NCBI RefSeq assembly: GCF_019802055.1
Contig: NZ_JAHVHW010000003.1
Location: forward strand, 149,212 to 213,211
Source of the DNA: Ferrimonas balearica
GTDB lineage: Bacteria; Pseudomonadota; Gammaproteobacteria; Enterobacterales; Shewanellaceae
Direction: 5' to 3'
Length of the DNA stretch: 64,000 nt
In this document: positions 1 through 11,069 of the stretch, piece by piece
How positions within the stretch are numbered: position 1 is the stretch's first letter
Layout of the letters: each line of letters opens with the position of its first letter
Program-made: the position numbers and the translations under genes
The notes under the pieces: model-generated
Database searches by the model: none
Told to the model about the DNA's origin: nothing
What the model saw: the letters and a program-made list of their open reading frames with translations, nothing else

Positions 1-5
1 TCAGT

Positions 6-554
6 GTGGAAAGCGACTTCGAGGCGTTGTTGGACCCGATCGAAGAGGCTCAGTTGTGGCTCTCCGAGGAGGCGCTGAATCAGGCGATGCCGAAGGCGTT
101 TGCGCTGATGGCCCAGGTGACGGACCTGGAAAGTCACTGCCTGCCGCTGCTCAAGGGGCTGGAGAAACACGCCAAGGCCCTGGCCGAGTACCTGAATCTG
201 CAATCGCAAAAGATCGATCTGGTGCTGCAGCAGCAGCTTAGCCAGGACCCGAACGCCCGCTACCGGGCCGAAGGACGTCGCTTCGGCGGCTCCGGCGTAT
301 CGCTGACTGTGTCGGAGCCGGTGGCAGTAGGCCAGCCGCTGGCACTTCGACTGTTCCTGCCCCGTGCTCAGGTGGCCGTTTACGCCCATGGCGAAGTCAC
401 CCAGGTGACAGAGCGCGAGCAGGGTGTCGATCTTGAGGTCGCTTTTACCGCCATCCGCGAATCGGATCAGGACCGCCTGGTGCGTGCCAGTCTGCAGATT
501 CAGCAGCGCCTGCTGCGGGAACGGGCCGAGCGCCGCCGCGGTGGCGAGGTCTGA
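6..554 (+). CDS. PilZ-domain-like protein, 5' end possibly outside the window
   Basis: The reading frame opens with a GTG at position 6, but it is open to the window edge, so the true start may lie upstream. The first 80 residues are predicted helical. They are followed by an R-rich stretch at about residues 85-97 (RYRAEGRRFGGSG) and then beta-strand-like sequence. This order resembles a PilZ domain, which binds cyclic di-GMP through an RxxxR motif and a D/NxSxxG motif; here GGSGV would be a degenerate version of the second. A cytoplasmic c-di-GMP effector role is therefore possible but unproven. The gene ends 46 bp before mfd on the same strand and may be co-transcribed with it. Confidence 0.6.
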   Translation: MESDFEALLDPIEEAQLWLSEEALNQAMPKAFALMAQVTDLESHCLPLLKGLEKHAKALAEYLNLQSQKIDLVLQQQLSQDPNARYRAEGRRFGGSGVSLTVSEPVAVGQPLALRLFLPRAQVAVYAHGEVTQVTEREQGVDLEVAFTAIRESDQDRLVRASLQIQQRLLRERAERRRGGEV

Positions 555-600
555 TGCCCTTTTTTACAATGAACCCTCAACCCAATCCCAAGTCTTGCCA

Positions 601-3600
601 ATGAGTCGTTTTTCCCCCCTGGATCCGCCCGCTGGCGGGCCCAACAGCAAGCTTCGCCTGACTGGCCTGGTGGGGGCCGCCCAGTCCCTGGCCATCCATA
701 GCATGGCCGGTCGGCACAGCGGCCTTACGCTGCTGCTGACCCATGACACCCCCACCGCCCTCCATCTGGAGCAGGAGCTGCGCTACCTGTGCCGCGACAC
801 GCTGCCGATTCTGCTGTTTCCTGACCGGGAAACCCTGCCATACGACAGTTTTTCGCCCCATCAGGACATTGTCTCCCAGCGTCTGGAGGCCCTCCACGCG
901 CTGCCCGGACTAAAACGGGGCCTGGTAATCCTGCCGGTGCCCACCGCCCTGACCCGGGTTTCTCCCCCGGAGTTTGTCGCCGGCAAAGTGGTGCGTTTCG
1001 AGCAGGGCCAGACCCTGGATGTGGAAAAGCTGCGCCAGGACCTGACCCGCGCGGGCTACCACCATGTTGATCAGGTCCGGGAGCACGGTGAGTACGCCAT
1101 CCGCGGCGCCATCGTTGACCTGTTCCCCATGGGCAGCGACACCCCGCTGCGATTGGATCTGTTTGACGACGAGCTGGAGAGCATCCGCCCGTTCGATCCG
1201 GACACGCAACGCTCCGAAGGTACGCTGGCTTCAGTCCGCCTGCTGCCCGCCCGGGAGTTTCCCACTGACGAGCAGGGCATCGACCGATTCCGTTCTCACT
1301 ATCGCCAGCGCTTTGAGCGGATCAGCAACGAAGCGGAGTCGATCTATCAGCAGGTCTCCAAAGGGATTCTGCCCGGTGGCGTTGAAAACTATCTTCCGCT
1401 GTTTTTCGATACCACGGCGACGGTGTTCGACTACCTGCCGACAGATACTCAGGTGCTGACCGTCGGCCCCATTCAGGAGGCCTGTGAGCGCTATCTGAGT
1501 GACGCGGAAGCCCGCTATGAAAACCAGCGGGTCGACCCATTACGCCCTCTGCTTGCCCCCCACGAGCTGTTTCTGCGCAATGAGGAGCTGTTCGGTGAGA
1601 TCAAGCAGCGCGGTCGCATCCAGTTGGAAGCGGGTATCTCCGAGATTGCCAAGGCGCCTCAGGCCGATGTGCAGTCGGTCAGCGACATCGAGATCAACCA
1701 CCAGTTGAAAGCCCCCCTCGCGCCCCTGCAGGAGAAACTGGCTCAATTCCCCCGCGTCCTCTTCTCGGTGGAGTCCGAGGGTCGCCGGGAGGCGCTGCTG
1801 GAACTGCTGCGCCCCGCTGGTATCAAGCCCGAGCCAGTGGAACACCTGACGGAGTTCCTGCAGAACGACCTGGCGATGGGGCTTATCGTCAGCCCGCTGG
1901 AGCACTCTGTGGTGCTGAATCGGGAAGGGGTGGCACTGATCTGCGAAGAGGAACTGCTCGGCAGCCGGGTACGCCAAAGCCGCCGCAGCCGCCAGCGCCG
2001 CAGCGTCAGTTCAGAGTCCCTTATCCGGAATCTGGCGGAGCTCAAGGTCGGGCAACCCGTTGTCCACCTCAAACACGGCATCGGCCGCTACCTGGGTTTG
2101 GAAACTCTGGAAGCGGGAGGGCTGGAATCCGAGTTCCTGATGCTGGAGTACAACGGCGGCTCAAAGCTCTACGTACCGGTCAACGCCCTGCACATGATCA
2201 GCCGCTACAGCGGCGGGGATGAAGAGACCGTTACCCTCAATAAACTGGGCTCGGAAGCCTGGGACAAAGCCCGGCGTAAAGCGGCTGAAAAAGTGCGGGA
2301 TGTGGCCGCCGAGTTGCTGGACATCTACGCCCGCCGTGAAGCCAAGCCCGGCTACCCCTTCCCTATGGATGAGGTGGATTATCAGCGTTTCGCTGCCGCC
2401 TTCCCCTTTGAAGAGACGGTCGATCAGGCCGCGGCCATCGGCTCGGTATTGCGGGATATGACCAAGCCCCAGGCGATGGACCGGTTAGTGTGTGGTGACG
2501 TTGGCTTTGGCAAAACCGAGGTGGCGATGCGCGCCGCCTTTGTTGCCATCAACGGTGGCAAGCAGGTGGCGGTGTTGGTGCCCACTACTCTGCTGGCTCA
2601 GCAGCACTACGAGAACTTCCGTGACCGTTTTGCCGACTGGCCGGTCCGGGTTGAGGTGATGAGCCGTTTCCGCACCGCCTCGGAGCAGAAGAAGGTGCTG
2701 GAGCAGCTTGCCGAGGGTAAGGTCGACATTCTGATTGGCACCCACAAGCTGCTTCAGAGCGACATCAGCTTCCCCGATCTTGGCCTGCTGATCGTCGATG
2801 AGGAGCACCGATTTGGCGTGCGCCAGAAGGAGAAGATCAAAGCCCTGCGGGCGGAAGTGGACATCCTGACCCTGACCGCCACGCCGATCCCCCGGACCCT
2901 CAATATGGCGATGTCCGGCATGCGGGACCTCTCCATCATCGCCACGGCGCCCAAACGCCGCCTGTCGGTGAAAACCTTTGTGCGTCCCCAGGAGGGTGCA
3001 CTGGTTCGGGAAGCGCTGATGCGGGAGATCCTCCGGGGTGGCCAGGTCTACTACCTGCACAACAGCGTGGAGACCATTGAGGACTGCGCCAAAGAGCTTT
3101 CGGCCCTGGTGCCGGAAGCCCGGGTGGGCATCGCCCATGGCCAGATGCGGGAGCGGGAGTTGGAACAGGTGATGAGCGACTTCCATCATGGTCGCTTTAA
3201 TCTTCTGGTCTGCACCACCATCATCGAAACCGGTATCGACATCCCCAGTGCCAACACCATTCTGATTGAGCGGGCGGACAAGTTCGGTCTGGCTCAGTTG
3301 CACCAGCTGCGGGGCCGCGTGGGCCGCTCTCACCATCAGGCCTATGCCTACCTGCTGACGCCCGCCAAGAAGCTCACCAAGGACGCCGCCAAGCGTCTGG
3401 AAGCGATTGAGCAACTTGAGGACCTGGGGGCCGGATTCCTACTAGCCACCCAGGACCTGGAGATCCGCGGTGCCGGCGAACTGCTCGGCGACGAGCAGAG
3501 CGGTCACATCAGCAAGATCGGTTTCAGCCTCTACATGGAGATGCTGGAGCAGACGGTCAAAGCGCTGAAGTCGGGCAAGGAGCCTTCGCTGGACCAGATC

Positions 3601-4071
3601 CTGTCAGACCAGGCAGAACTGGAGCTGCGGATCCCGGCCCTGCTGCCGGAATCCTATCTGCCCCACGTCAACACCCGACTGGCCATCTACAAGCAGATCG
3701 CCTCCTGCACCAGCGAGGACGACCTGCTTCAGGCCAAAGTGGAGTTGGTGGACCGGTTCGGTCGCCTGCCGGATGCGGCGGAAAACCTGCTGGCGGTCAC
3801 CCGCCTTAAGCTGAAGGCCACTGCACTGGGCATCCGACGCATCGAAGCGCATGCCAAGGGCGGCAGTTTCGAATTTACCGAACACACGCCAATTCAGGCA
3901 CAAACCCTGATTGCCCTGCTGCAATCCAACGCCGGTCGGCTTAAGATGGACGGGCCGACCAAACTGCGGTTTATGGACGACATTGAGGCGCCCCAGGCTC
4001 GACTGGACGCCGTCACCGAATGGCTTGAAAAGCTCTCGGTGGATATCAAACAAGAGGCCACGCTTTCGTGA
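601..4071 (+). CDS. mfd: Transcription-repair coupling factor Mfd
   Basis: Mfd is an ATP-dependent DNA translocase that removes RNA polymerase stalled at DNA lesions and recruits UvrA. The predicted protein has 1156 residues, the usual family length. In order it has an UvrB-homology N-terminal part containing YDSFSPHQD, the RNA polymerase interaction domain around GQPVVHLKHGIGRYLG, a helicase core with Walker A (GDVGFGKTEVA) and DEEH box (VDEEHRFG), and motif VI (QLRGRVGRS). An ATG at 601 was chosen over the in-frame extension to 424, because the extension runs through the upstream gene and has no family similarity. No strong Shine-Dalgarno precedes 601. The stop overlaps the GTG start of the next gene. 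Confidence 0.97.
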   Translation: MSRFSPLDPPAGGPNSKLRLTGLVGAAQSLAIHSMAGRHSGLTLLLTHDTPTALHLEQELRYLCRDTLPILLFPDRETLPYDSFSPHQDIVSQRLEALHALPGLKRGLVILPVPTALTRVSPPEFVAGKVVRFEQGQTLDVEKLRQDLTRAGYHHVDQVREHGEYAIRGAIVDLFPMGSDTPLRLDLFDDELESIRPFDPDTQRSEGTLASVRLLPAREFPTDEQGIDRFRSHYRQRFERISNEAESIYQQVSKGILPGGVENYLPLFFDTTATVFDYLPTDTQVLTVGPIQEACERYLSDAEARYENQRVDPLRPLLAPHELFLRNEELFGEIKQRGRIQLEAGISEIAKAPQADVQSVSDIEINHQLKAPLAPLQEKLAQFPRVLFSVESEGRREALLELLRPAGIKPEPVEHLTEFLQNDLAMGLIVSPLEHSVVLNREGVALICEEELLGSRVRQSRRSRQRRSVSSESLIRNLAELKVGQPVVHLKHGIGRYLGLETLEAGGLESEFLMLEYNGGSKLYVPVNALHMISRYSGGDEETVTLNKLGSEAWDKARRKAAEKVRDVAAELLDIYARREAKPGYPFPMDEVDYQRFAAAFPFEETVDQAAAIGSVLRDMTKPQAMDRLVCGDVGFGKTEVAMRAAFVAINGGKQVAVLVPTTLLAQQHYENFRDRFADWPVRVEVMSRFRTASEQKKVLEQLAEGKVDILIGTHKLLQSDISFPDLGLLIVDEEHRFGVRQKEKIKALRAEVDILTLTATPIPRTLNMAMSGMRDLSIIATAPKRRLSVKTFVRPQEGALVREALMREILRGGQVYYLHNSVETIEDCAKELSALVPEARVGIAHGQMRERELEQVMSDFHHGRFNLLVCTTIIETGIDIPSANTILIERADKFGLAQLHQLRGRVGRSHHQAYAYLLTPAKKLTKDAAKRLEAIEQLEDLGAGFLLATQDLEIRGAGELLGDEQSGHISKIGFSLYMEMLEQTVKALKSGKEPSLDQILSDQAELELRIPALLPESYLPHVNTRLAIYKQIASCTSEDDLLQAKVELVDRFGRLPDAAENLLAVTRLKLKATALGIRRIEAHAKGGSFEFTEHTPIQAQTLIALLQSNAGRLKMDGPTKLRFMDDIEAPQARLDAVTEWLEKLSVDIKQEATLS

Positions 4072-5030
4072 AATATCTGCTTCCCCTGCTGGCGGTGCTG
4101 ACCAGCGTCACTAGCCCATCGGCCCTGGCCGAGGATCCCACCTGGTTCGAGGTGGAGCTGGCGGTTTTTGCCCGGCCGGATCACAGCGGTGAGATCTGGG
4201 ATCAGGAACAGCCCCAGGTGAAACTGGGCAATGCCCAGGACCTGATCGGCCCTGTACTGCTGCCGGATCTCAGCCAGTTTGAAGCCGCTCTGTCTGAGTG
4301 TGACAGCAGCGAGTGGTTGCTTGATCCCACCGGGTGTCAGGCACGCCAGGACAATGCCCAGGTTCAGATGCCCTCCCGCCTGCCCTCACAGGCGGTGGCG
4401 ATGCAAGCGGGCAACCCGCTGTCCGGTCAGCCCTACCTGCTGACCGCCGAACAGCTGCAGTTCAACGACGCGCTGAACCAGTTAAGCCGTCAATCCGGCT
4501 ATCAGGTACTGCTGCACTCTGGCTGGCAGATGCCGGTGTATGGTCGCCGGGCCGCTCAGCCCTTCGCCATTTACGGTGGCATCAATTTCGGTGATCGTTT
4601 CCGCCTGGATGGCCACCCGCGCTTGGCCGAAGATGACCTGCTCTCCCAGTTGAGTCTGCTGACCCAGTTTGCGCCGCAAGCCCGCGGCCCCGAGGCGGTC
4701 TGGCAACTCAATGGCTGGATTAAGATCTACTTGGAGCACTTTCTCTTTATCGAGACGCGACTGGACCTGCGGGAGCAGGGTGAACGGGTATGGACCGTGG
4801 AATCCCTGGAGCGGGACCCCAACGCACTGGAGGGTGACGTTACAGAGGTGGAGGAGCGTGAACCCTTCCTGATGACCATTCCGCTGGAACAGAATCGTCG
4901 GGTACGCAGCCGGGAGATCCACTATTTCGATCACCCGAAGATGGGGGTGATTGTTCAGATCCGACGGATGGATCAGCCCCAGTCAGCGGAGGTTAACGCC
5001 ACCGAGACCGACGCTCCGGTCAATCCGTAA
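4068..5030 (+). CDS. csiV: CsiV-family envelope protein
   Basis: This 320-residue protein starts with a typical Sec signal peptide (MKYLLPLLAVLTSVTSPSALA), so it should be periplasmic or envelope-associated. Sequence style and position directly after mfd match the CsiV family described as peptidoglycan-associated proteins in marine gammaproteobacteria. A W-x-V-E-L-A-V-F-like opening of the mature protein and a C-terminal IPLEQNRRVRSREIHYFDHP segment are characteristic. The GTG start overlaps the mfd stop (GTGA), so translation is probably coupled. The 3' end overlaps convergent acyP by 11 bp. The biochemical role is not evident from sequence. Confidence 0.75.
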   Translation: MKYLLPLLAVLTSVTSPSALAEDPTWFEVELAVFARPDHSGEIWDQEQPQVKLGNAQDLIGPVLLPDLSQFEAALSECDSSEWLLDPTGCQARQDNAQVQMPSRLPSQAVAMQAGNPLSGQPYLLTAEQLQFNDALNQLSRQSGYQVLLHSGWQMPVYGRRAAQPFAIYGGINFGDRFRLDGHPRLAEDDLLSQLSLLTQFAPQARGPEAVWQLNGWIKIYLEHFLFIETRLDLREQGERVWTVESLERDPNALEGDVTEVEEREPFLMTIPLEQNRRVRSREIHYFDHPKMGVIVQIRRMDQPQSAEVNATETDAPVNP

Positions 5031-5292
5031 TCTCAAAATCCAGATAGAGATCGTCGCCGTCATAATCGCTGACCAGCACATCCATGACGGCGGCCTGCTC
5101 TGGCCCATGGTGAGCCCAATCTAGCAGGGCCTCTACAGCGAGGTCGCCTCCCTGGGCCAGAATCTCTACCGAGCCGTCCGCCAGATTGCGTACGTAGCCG
5201 GTAACCCCCAGCCGCTTCGCCTCCTGACGTGCGGAGGCCCGAAACCAGACTCCCTGAACTTCACCGGTGACTCTCGCCACGATTTTCTTCAT
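5020..5292 (-). CDS. acyP: Acylphosphatase
   Basis: A 90-residue protein of exactly the usual acylphosphatase size. It hydrolyses carboxyl-phosphate bonds such as acetyl phosphate in the cytoplasm. The signature GEVQGVWFRASARQEA (about residues 10-25) supplies the phosphate-binding loop and catalytic Arg. GYVRNLADGSVEILAQG (about 32-48) holds the second signature with the catalytic Asn. Its 3' end overlaps csiV by 11 bp on the opposite strand. A terminated RNA candidate lies just upstream, so acyP probably has its own promoter in 5293-5412. Confidence 0.95.
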   Translation of the reverse strand: MKKIVARVTGEVQGVWFRASARQEAKRLGVTGYVRNLADGSVEILAQGGDLAVEALLDWAHHGPEQAAVMDVLVSDYDGDDLYLDFEITD

Positions 5293-5412
5293 TTTTCACC
5301 TCGTTACGCCGCAGACAGGCTCCGCCAATTTATCTGGCATAAGAATGTTTTAGCGAAAGGAAGTGGGGTCGTCCAGTATGGATGGCCTTGAAGAGGCAAT
5401 GAATTCACACCG

Positions 5413-5445
5413 AAAAAAGCAGCTAACGAAACCGCTGTTAGCTGC
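5413..5445 (-). terminator. Intrinsic terminator of the RNA candidate
   Basis: On the minus strand GCAGCTAAC and GTTAGCTGC form a perfect 9-bp stem around a 9-nt loop and are followed by six T residues. No protein gene ends nearby on this strand except ycfP, 180 bp upstream. Confidence 0.75.
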
Positions 5446-5534
5446 ATCGGGCGACAAACGCAAAGGCTCGGGGGGTTGACGGGTCGTTCGAACCCGACAG
5501 TCGGACTCTCGTCCAAGCGAAATCCGAGCCTGCG
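5413..5534 (-). ncRNA. Candidate structured small RNA of about 120 nt
   Basis: On the minus strand an 8-bp perfect closing stem (AGGCTCGG at 5531-5524 with CCGAGCCT at 5471-5464) encloses two hairpins. One is a 6-bp stem at 5516-5501 capped by a GAGA (GNRA) tetraloop. The other is a 5-bp stem at 5496-5480 with a 7-nt loop. Together they form a three-way junction. A separate 9-bp hairpin with a T run follows at 5445-5413. A promoter-like pair (TTGCAT at 5568-5563, TATGCT at 5546-5541, spacer 16) would place the RNA start near 5534, just before the closing stem. I recognise no known RNA family; expression is inferred. Confidence 0.42.
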
Positions 5535-5540
5535 AGCCAC

Positions 5541-5568
5541 AGCATACTTGGCCACAACATTTATGCAA
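5541..5568 (-). promoter_or_regulatory. Possible promoter for the RNA candidate
   Basis: The -35-like TTGCAT (5568-5563) and -10-like TATGCT (5546-5541) are separated by 16 bp. The match is moderate, but the predicted start falls within a few bases of the outer stem of the RNA candidate. Confidence 0.35.
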
Positions 5569-5621
5569 CCGGCGAATGGCGCTATAGCTTAGAGGAATGA
5601 CCAGTGTCGCCCGAGCAGCAG

Positions 5622-6182
5622 TCAGGCGGCGGAATCTCCGCTCTGCTTTGCCTTGAACTCCGCTATCCGTTTCAGGTGCGCGCTGATCGACTTGAACTTG
5701 TGTTGCTGCTCCTCATCCCAGATCACCGGGTAATAGGGTGACAACTCCGATTCAATTCGCCCGGTATCCAGCACCGAATCCTGACGGGCCAGAATCACCA
5801 GCGAGCGCCCCTGGTTTTTGCGACGAAACTCGCTGACGCACTTGTTGCGGATATCTTCGTACTCTTCGGGGCGATCGATCTTGCCCGTCATGTTCTCTTC
5901 CGGCCACAGATTGGGATTGAACAGAACCGAGCGGATCCCGCACAGGAAGCCAACGCGCTCCGCCCAGTAACCCCCTAACCCGACACCCACGATAAGCGGG
6001 GCCGGGTCATCGGAAAGCTTGAGCTGCTTGTCCACTTCCTTAAGCAGATGCTGCATATCGTGCTTGGGATGGAGAGTGGAGTAGGACAAAAACCGCACGT
6101 CCTCCTCGATAAACTGCAGCTGCAGTACCTTTTCGTGATTTCCGGGGCTGGTGGCATCAAAGCCGTGTAGATAGATGATCAC
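5622..6182 (-). CDS. ycfP: YcfP (YqiA)-family alpha/beta-fold protein
   Basis: This 186-residue cytoplasmic protein is very close to E. coli Ycf[21 protein letters not shown] at the N-terminus, then [16 protein letters not shown], and a [18 protein letters not shown] nucleophile-elbow region. The usual Ser of the hydrolase GxSxG motif is Gly here, as I recall for YcfP itself, so hydrolase activity is uncertain. The start is GTG at 6182 with AAGGAGAG upstream. It follows nagZ by 33 bp on the same strand, the nagZ-ycfP order known in enterobacteria, and the two are probably one operon. Confidence 0.93.
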   Translation of the reverse strand: MIIYLHGFDATSPGNHEKVLQLQFIEEDVRFLSYSTLHPKHDMQHLLKEVDKQLKLSDDPAPLIVGVGLGGYWAERVGFLCGIRSVLFNPNLWPEENMTGKIDRPEEYEDIRNKCVSEFRRKNQGRSLVILARQDSVLDTGRIESELSPYYPVIWDEEQQHKFKSISAHLKRIAEFKAKQSGDSAA

Positions 6183-6215
6183 CCGTCTCTCCTTGTCGCC
6201 CGATTGAGCGCCTTC

Positions 6216-7223
6216 TTAGTTTACGTCCCTCAAACCACCTGCCAGCGCTACGGCGCTCTGCCAACGGGCAGAGTCGGTCAGTTCGCTCCAGCCTGGCGCA
6301 GGTTGCCCAACCATCGCCCTTACCCGCTGCGGCACCTGTTGCCAGGGCGCCAGCACCCGGGCAACCGCCAGTGCAGCCTCACCCTGGTTGCAGATAAGCG
6401 CCACGTCGCAGCCAGCGGTCAGTGCGGCATGGGTGCGCTTCAGATAATTGCCTGCCCCGGCGGCACCTGCCATGCCCAGATCATCGGAGAAGATAAGCCC
6501 TTGATAGCTCAGCTTCTCACGCAAAATCTGTTTCAGCCAGATGGCGCTGTATCCTGCCGGTTTGTCACACACCGCCGGATAGGTAACGTGCGCAGGCATG
6601 ATGGCATCCAGCTTAGCGCCGAGTGCAACAAAAGGCACCATGTCCTGCGCTTCAATCTCAGCCAATGAGCGATGATCCACCGGCGCAGCAAGGTGGGAAT
6701 CAGCCTCTACACTGCCGTGGCCGGGGAAGTGTTTACCCACACAGGCCATGCCCGCATCGTGCATGCCGTCGATGTAGGCACCGGCCAGAGCAGTCACCAC
6801 CTCAGGCGTGGAACCGAATGCCCGCTCGCCAATGACCTGGGAGATGCCATTCAGGTCCAGCACCGGGGCAAAGCTGAAGTCGATATCAAACGCGCGCAGT
6901 TCGCTGGCCATCAGCCAGCCTAGCTCGCGAGCCCAGCTTTGTGCCTGATCTTGCTGCCCGTCAGCATTAGCCCATACTTGGCTGGCGGCCGGCAGTACGG
7001 TGAAGCCTTCGCGGAAACGCTGCACCCGACCGCCTTCGTGGTCCACCGCCAGAAGCAGCTCCGGGCGACGAGCTCGCACCGCTGAGATCAGTTGAGAAAG
7101 CTGCTCAGGGTCGGAAAAGTTACGGGTGAAGAGGATAAGGCCACCCAGGCTGTCGCAATCCAGCAGTGCTTTATCAAGATCAGTGAGTACGGTGCCAGTC
7201 AGATCGGCCATCAATGGACCCAT
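6216..7223 (-). CDS. nagZ: Beta-N-acetylglucosaminidase NagZ
   Basis: NagZ (glycoside hydrolase family 3) removes GlcNAc from anhydro-muropeptides in cytoplasmic peptidoglycan recycling. The 335-residue protein begins MGPLMADL like the E. coli enzyme and contains the family signatures DHEGGRVQRFREGFT, GKHFPGHGSVEADSH with the catalytic His of the flexible loop, and LIFSDDLGMAGA with the nucleophile Asp. The ATG at 7223 was preferred to a TTG at 7235 because GGAG sits at proper spacing before it. The gene is divergent from sdaA across a short 98-bp gap. Confidence 0.97.
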   Translation of the reverse strand: MGPLMADLTGTVLTDLDKALLDCDSLGGLILFTRNFSDPEQLSQLISAVRARRPELLLAVDHEGGRVQRFREGFTVLPAASQVWANADGQQDQAQSWARELGWLMASELRAFDIDFSFAPVLDLNGISQVIGERAFGSTPEVVTALAGAYIDGMHDAGMACVGKHFPGHGSVEADSHLAAPVDHRSLAEIEAQDMVPFVALGAKLDAIMPAHVTYPAVCDKPAGYSAIWLKQILREKLSYQGLIFSDDLGMAGAAGAGNYLKRTHAALTAGCDVALICNQGEAALAVARVLAPWQQVPQRVRAMVGQPAPGWSELTDSARWQSAVALAGGLRDVN

Positions 7224-7321
7224 GCTACGCTCCAAAGGTAAAGATTTCAGTCATCGGATTGGGCTGTGCTGTGCGCTAGTGTACCATCCGGCTCAATAAG
7301 ATGACGTGACAGGGAAGAGAG

Positions 7322-8695
<1,374 letters not shown>

Positions 8696-8706
8696 CGCAG
8701 AACCAT

Positions 8707-8740
8707 AAAAAAACGCCCGGCGAAATGCCGGGCGTTTTTT
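8707..8740. terminator. Bidirectional terminator between sdaA and cysB
   Basis: ACGCCCGGC and GCCGGGCGT form a GC-rich stem with a GAAAT loop, flanked by an A run on the left and a T run on the right, so it can end transcripts from both directions. Confidence 0.92.
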
Positions 8741-8750
8741 GGGAATCCAC

Positions 8751-10058
<1,308 letters not shown>

Positions 10059-10829
10059 ATGTCCTTTACCCTCGTGATGCTTCTGCTCGGTGCCCTACTG
10101 CTGCTGATTATTGGTATCAATCTGATTCAGCAACATAAAGAGCAAGTCGAGAGCGTTAAGCGCCAGGAGATGGCCAAGCAACGCGCCATCATTGAAGAAA
10201 CCGAGCAGATCCTCTCCATGGCATCGGTTCTGCCCTTTAGCAGTGCTTTGCTCATCACTCTGAACCAGCGGATCCTGGATGCTCTGGATGCGGCCGTTAC
10301 CATCGACCCGAAAAATGCCGATTTGGCACGGCGAAAAGGCGACATTCGGGCTCAGTTGAATGGGCTTGCCAAGAGTGCAGAGCAGACTCCGGCACTGGAG
10401 AGCTTTGTCGTGCCCCAGAACGACAAGCAGGTTCTGGCAATGGTGCAGACCCTCAAGCGCCTCAAGGCGGTTGTGCGCAATGAGCACAGCAAGTCCCGGA
10501 TGAATCACGACCAGTATGTGAACGAAAACCAGCGCATCGAGCAGTTGCAGGTTCGCATCAACGCCACCGTTCTGTTTGAGCGCGCCCGCACCGCCCTGCA
10601 GGCGGAGCAACTGGGTTCAGCCAAACAGCTGCTCTCCAAGCTGGTGGCCACACTGAACACTCATGGCGGCTCCGACCACCTGTTCAAAGACAGCATGATG
10701 GAGCGGGCGAATGGCCTGCTGGGTGAGATCGACTCTCGCCAGAAAGCCAATCTGCATCAGGTCAGCAGCGAAGCCAAAGCACCCAAAGACGATCTGGACC
10801 AACTGTTTCAACCGAAGAAGAAATGGTAA
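10059..10829 (+). CDS. Unknown single-pass membrane protein with coiled-coil character
   Basis: I do not recognise this 256-residue protein. Residues 1-25 are a strongly hydrophobic segment (LVMLLLGALLLLIIGINLI) likely to be a membrane anchor with a short N-terminal tail. The rest is charged and helical, rich in Q, E, K and R (for example EQVESVKRQEMAKQRAIIEE), which suggests coiled coils facing the cytoplasm. A repeat-like helical part near residues 170-230 recalls TPR-type hairpins but is not a clear match. It lies between cysB and topA, with its own terminator, and is convergent with topA. Confidence 0.75.
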   Translation: MSFTLVMLLLGALLLLIIGINLIQQHKEQVESVKRQEMAKQRAIIEETEQILSMASVLPFSSALLITLNQRILDALDAAVTIDPKNADLARRKGDIRAQLNGLAKSAEQTPALESFVVPQNDKQVLAMVQTLKRLKAVVRNEHSKSRMNHDQYVNENQRIEQLQVRINATVLFERARTALQAEQLGSAKQLLSKLVATLNTHGGSDHLFKDSMMERANGLLGEIDSRQKANLHQVSSEAKAPKDDLDQLFQPKKKW

Positions 10830-10857
10830 GAGACACGGTCGTGTCCTGACGGATCTG

Positions 10858-10886
10858 AAACGCCCCCGATATGGGGGCGTTTTTTT
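10858..10886 (+). terminator. Terminator after the unknown membrane protein gene
   Basis: ACGCCCCC and GGGGGCGT pair around GATAT and are followed by seven T residues. Confidence 0.9.
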
Positions 10887-10947
10887 ATGGATGTCATCGC
10901 AGACAGCGCCTCTGGCGGTTGGTATGGCTAAGCGCTTGGACCTGTGC

Positions 10948-11028
10948 GGGAGCGGTCCTCAGGGGCCGCCAGAAGGCTTTCAGCCCCGGCGCGCTATAGC
11001 CTCCGGGGTGGGACGGCTCGTGCCGTGG
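10948..11028 (+). repeat. GC-rich intergenic element, copy A
   Basis: The segment starts GGGAGCGGTCC, contains GGCCGCCAGAAGG and GCCTCCGG, and ends with an ACGGC-TCGT-GCCGT hairpin followed by GG. The same blocks in the same order occur on the minus strand at 46642-46429, with extra sequence in the middle there. It lies between two terminators and encodes no plausible protein. Membership in a dispersed repeat family is an inference from two copies. Confidence 0.38.
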
Positions 11029-11039
11029 GGGCGTGACAC

Positions 11040-11065
11040 AAAAAAGGCGCCCTTGCGGGCGCCTT
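11040..11065 (-). terminator. Terminator of topA
   Basis: On the minus strand GGCGCCC-GCAA-GGGCGCC is followed by six T residues, just past the topA stop. Confidence 0.92.
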
Positions 11066-11069
11066 CCTG

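Larger units (their letters stand above)
5293..5621. other. Intergenic region between ycfP and acyP
   Basis: This 329-bp gap has no credible protein gene; the short open frames on both strands overlap structured DNA and lack family resemblance. Its left 120 bp should carry the acyP promoter and ribosome binding site. Its middle carries a minus-strand structure with a promoter-like element and a strong intrinsic terminator, listed separately as an RNA candidate. Confidence 0.6.

Noticed and set aside
5464..5531. tRNA or selenocysteine tRNA on either strand
   Set aside because: An 8-bp closing stem and a TTCGAAC string are present, but there is no D-arm, no anticodon arm with a 7-nt loop in the right place, no T-arm stem with correct phasing and no CCA-compatible end.
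5304..5568. Two minus-strand open frames of 72 and 83 codons between ycfP and acyP
   Set aside because: They cross the hairpins and terminator of the RNA candidate, have no ribosome site and show no protein-like composition.
5970..6040. Broken active site in ycfP (GxGxG in place of GxSxG)
   Set aside because: The same Gly in the elbow is, to my recollection, normal for YcfP proteins, so this is a family trait and not a local mutation.
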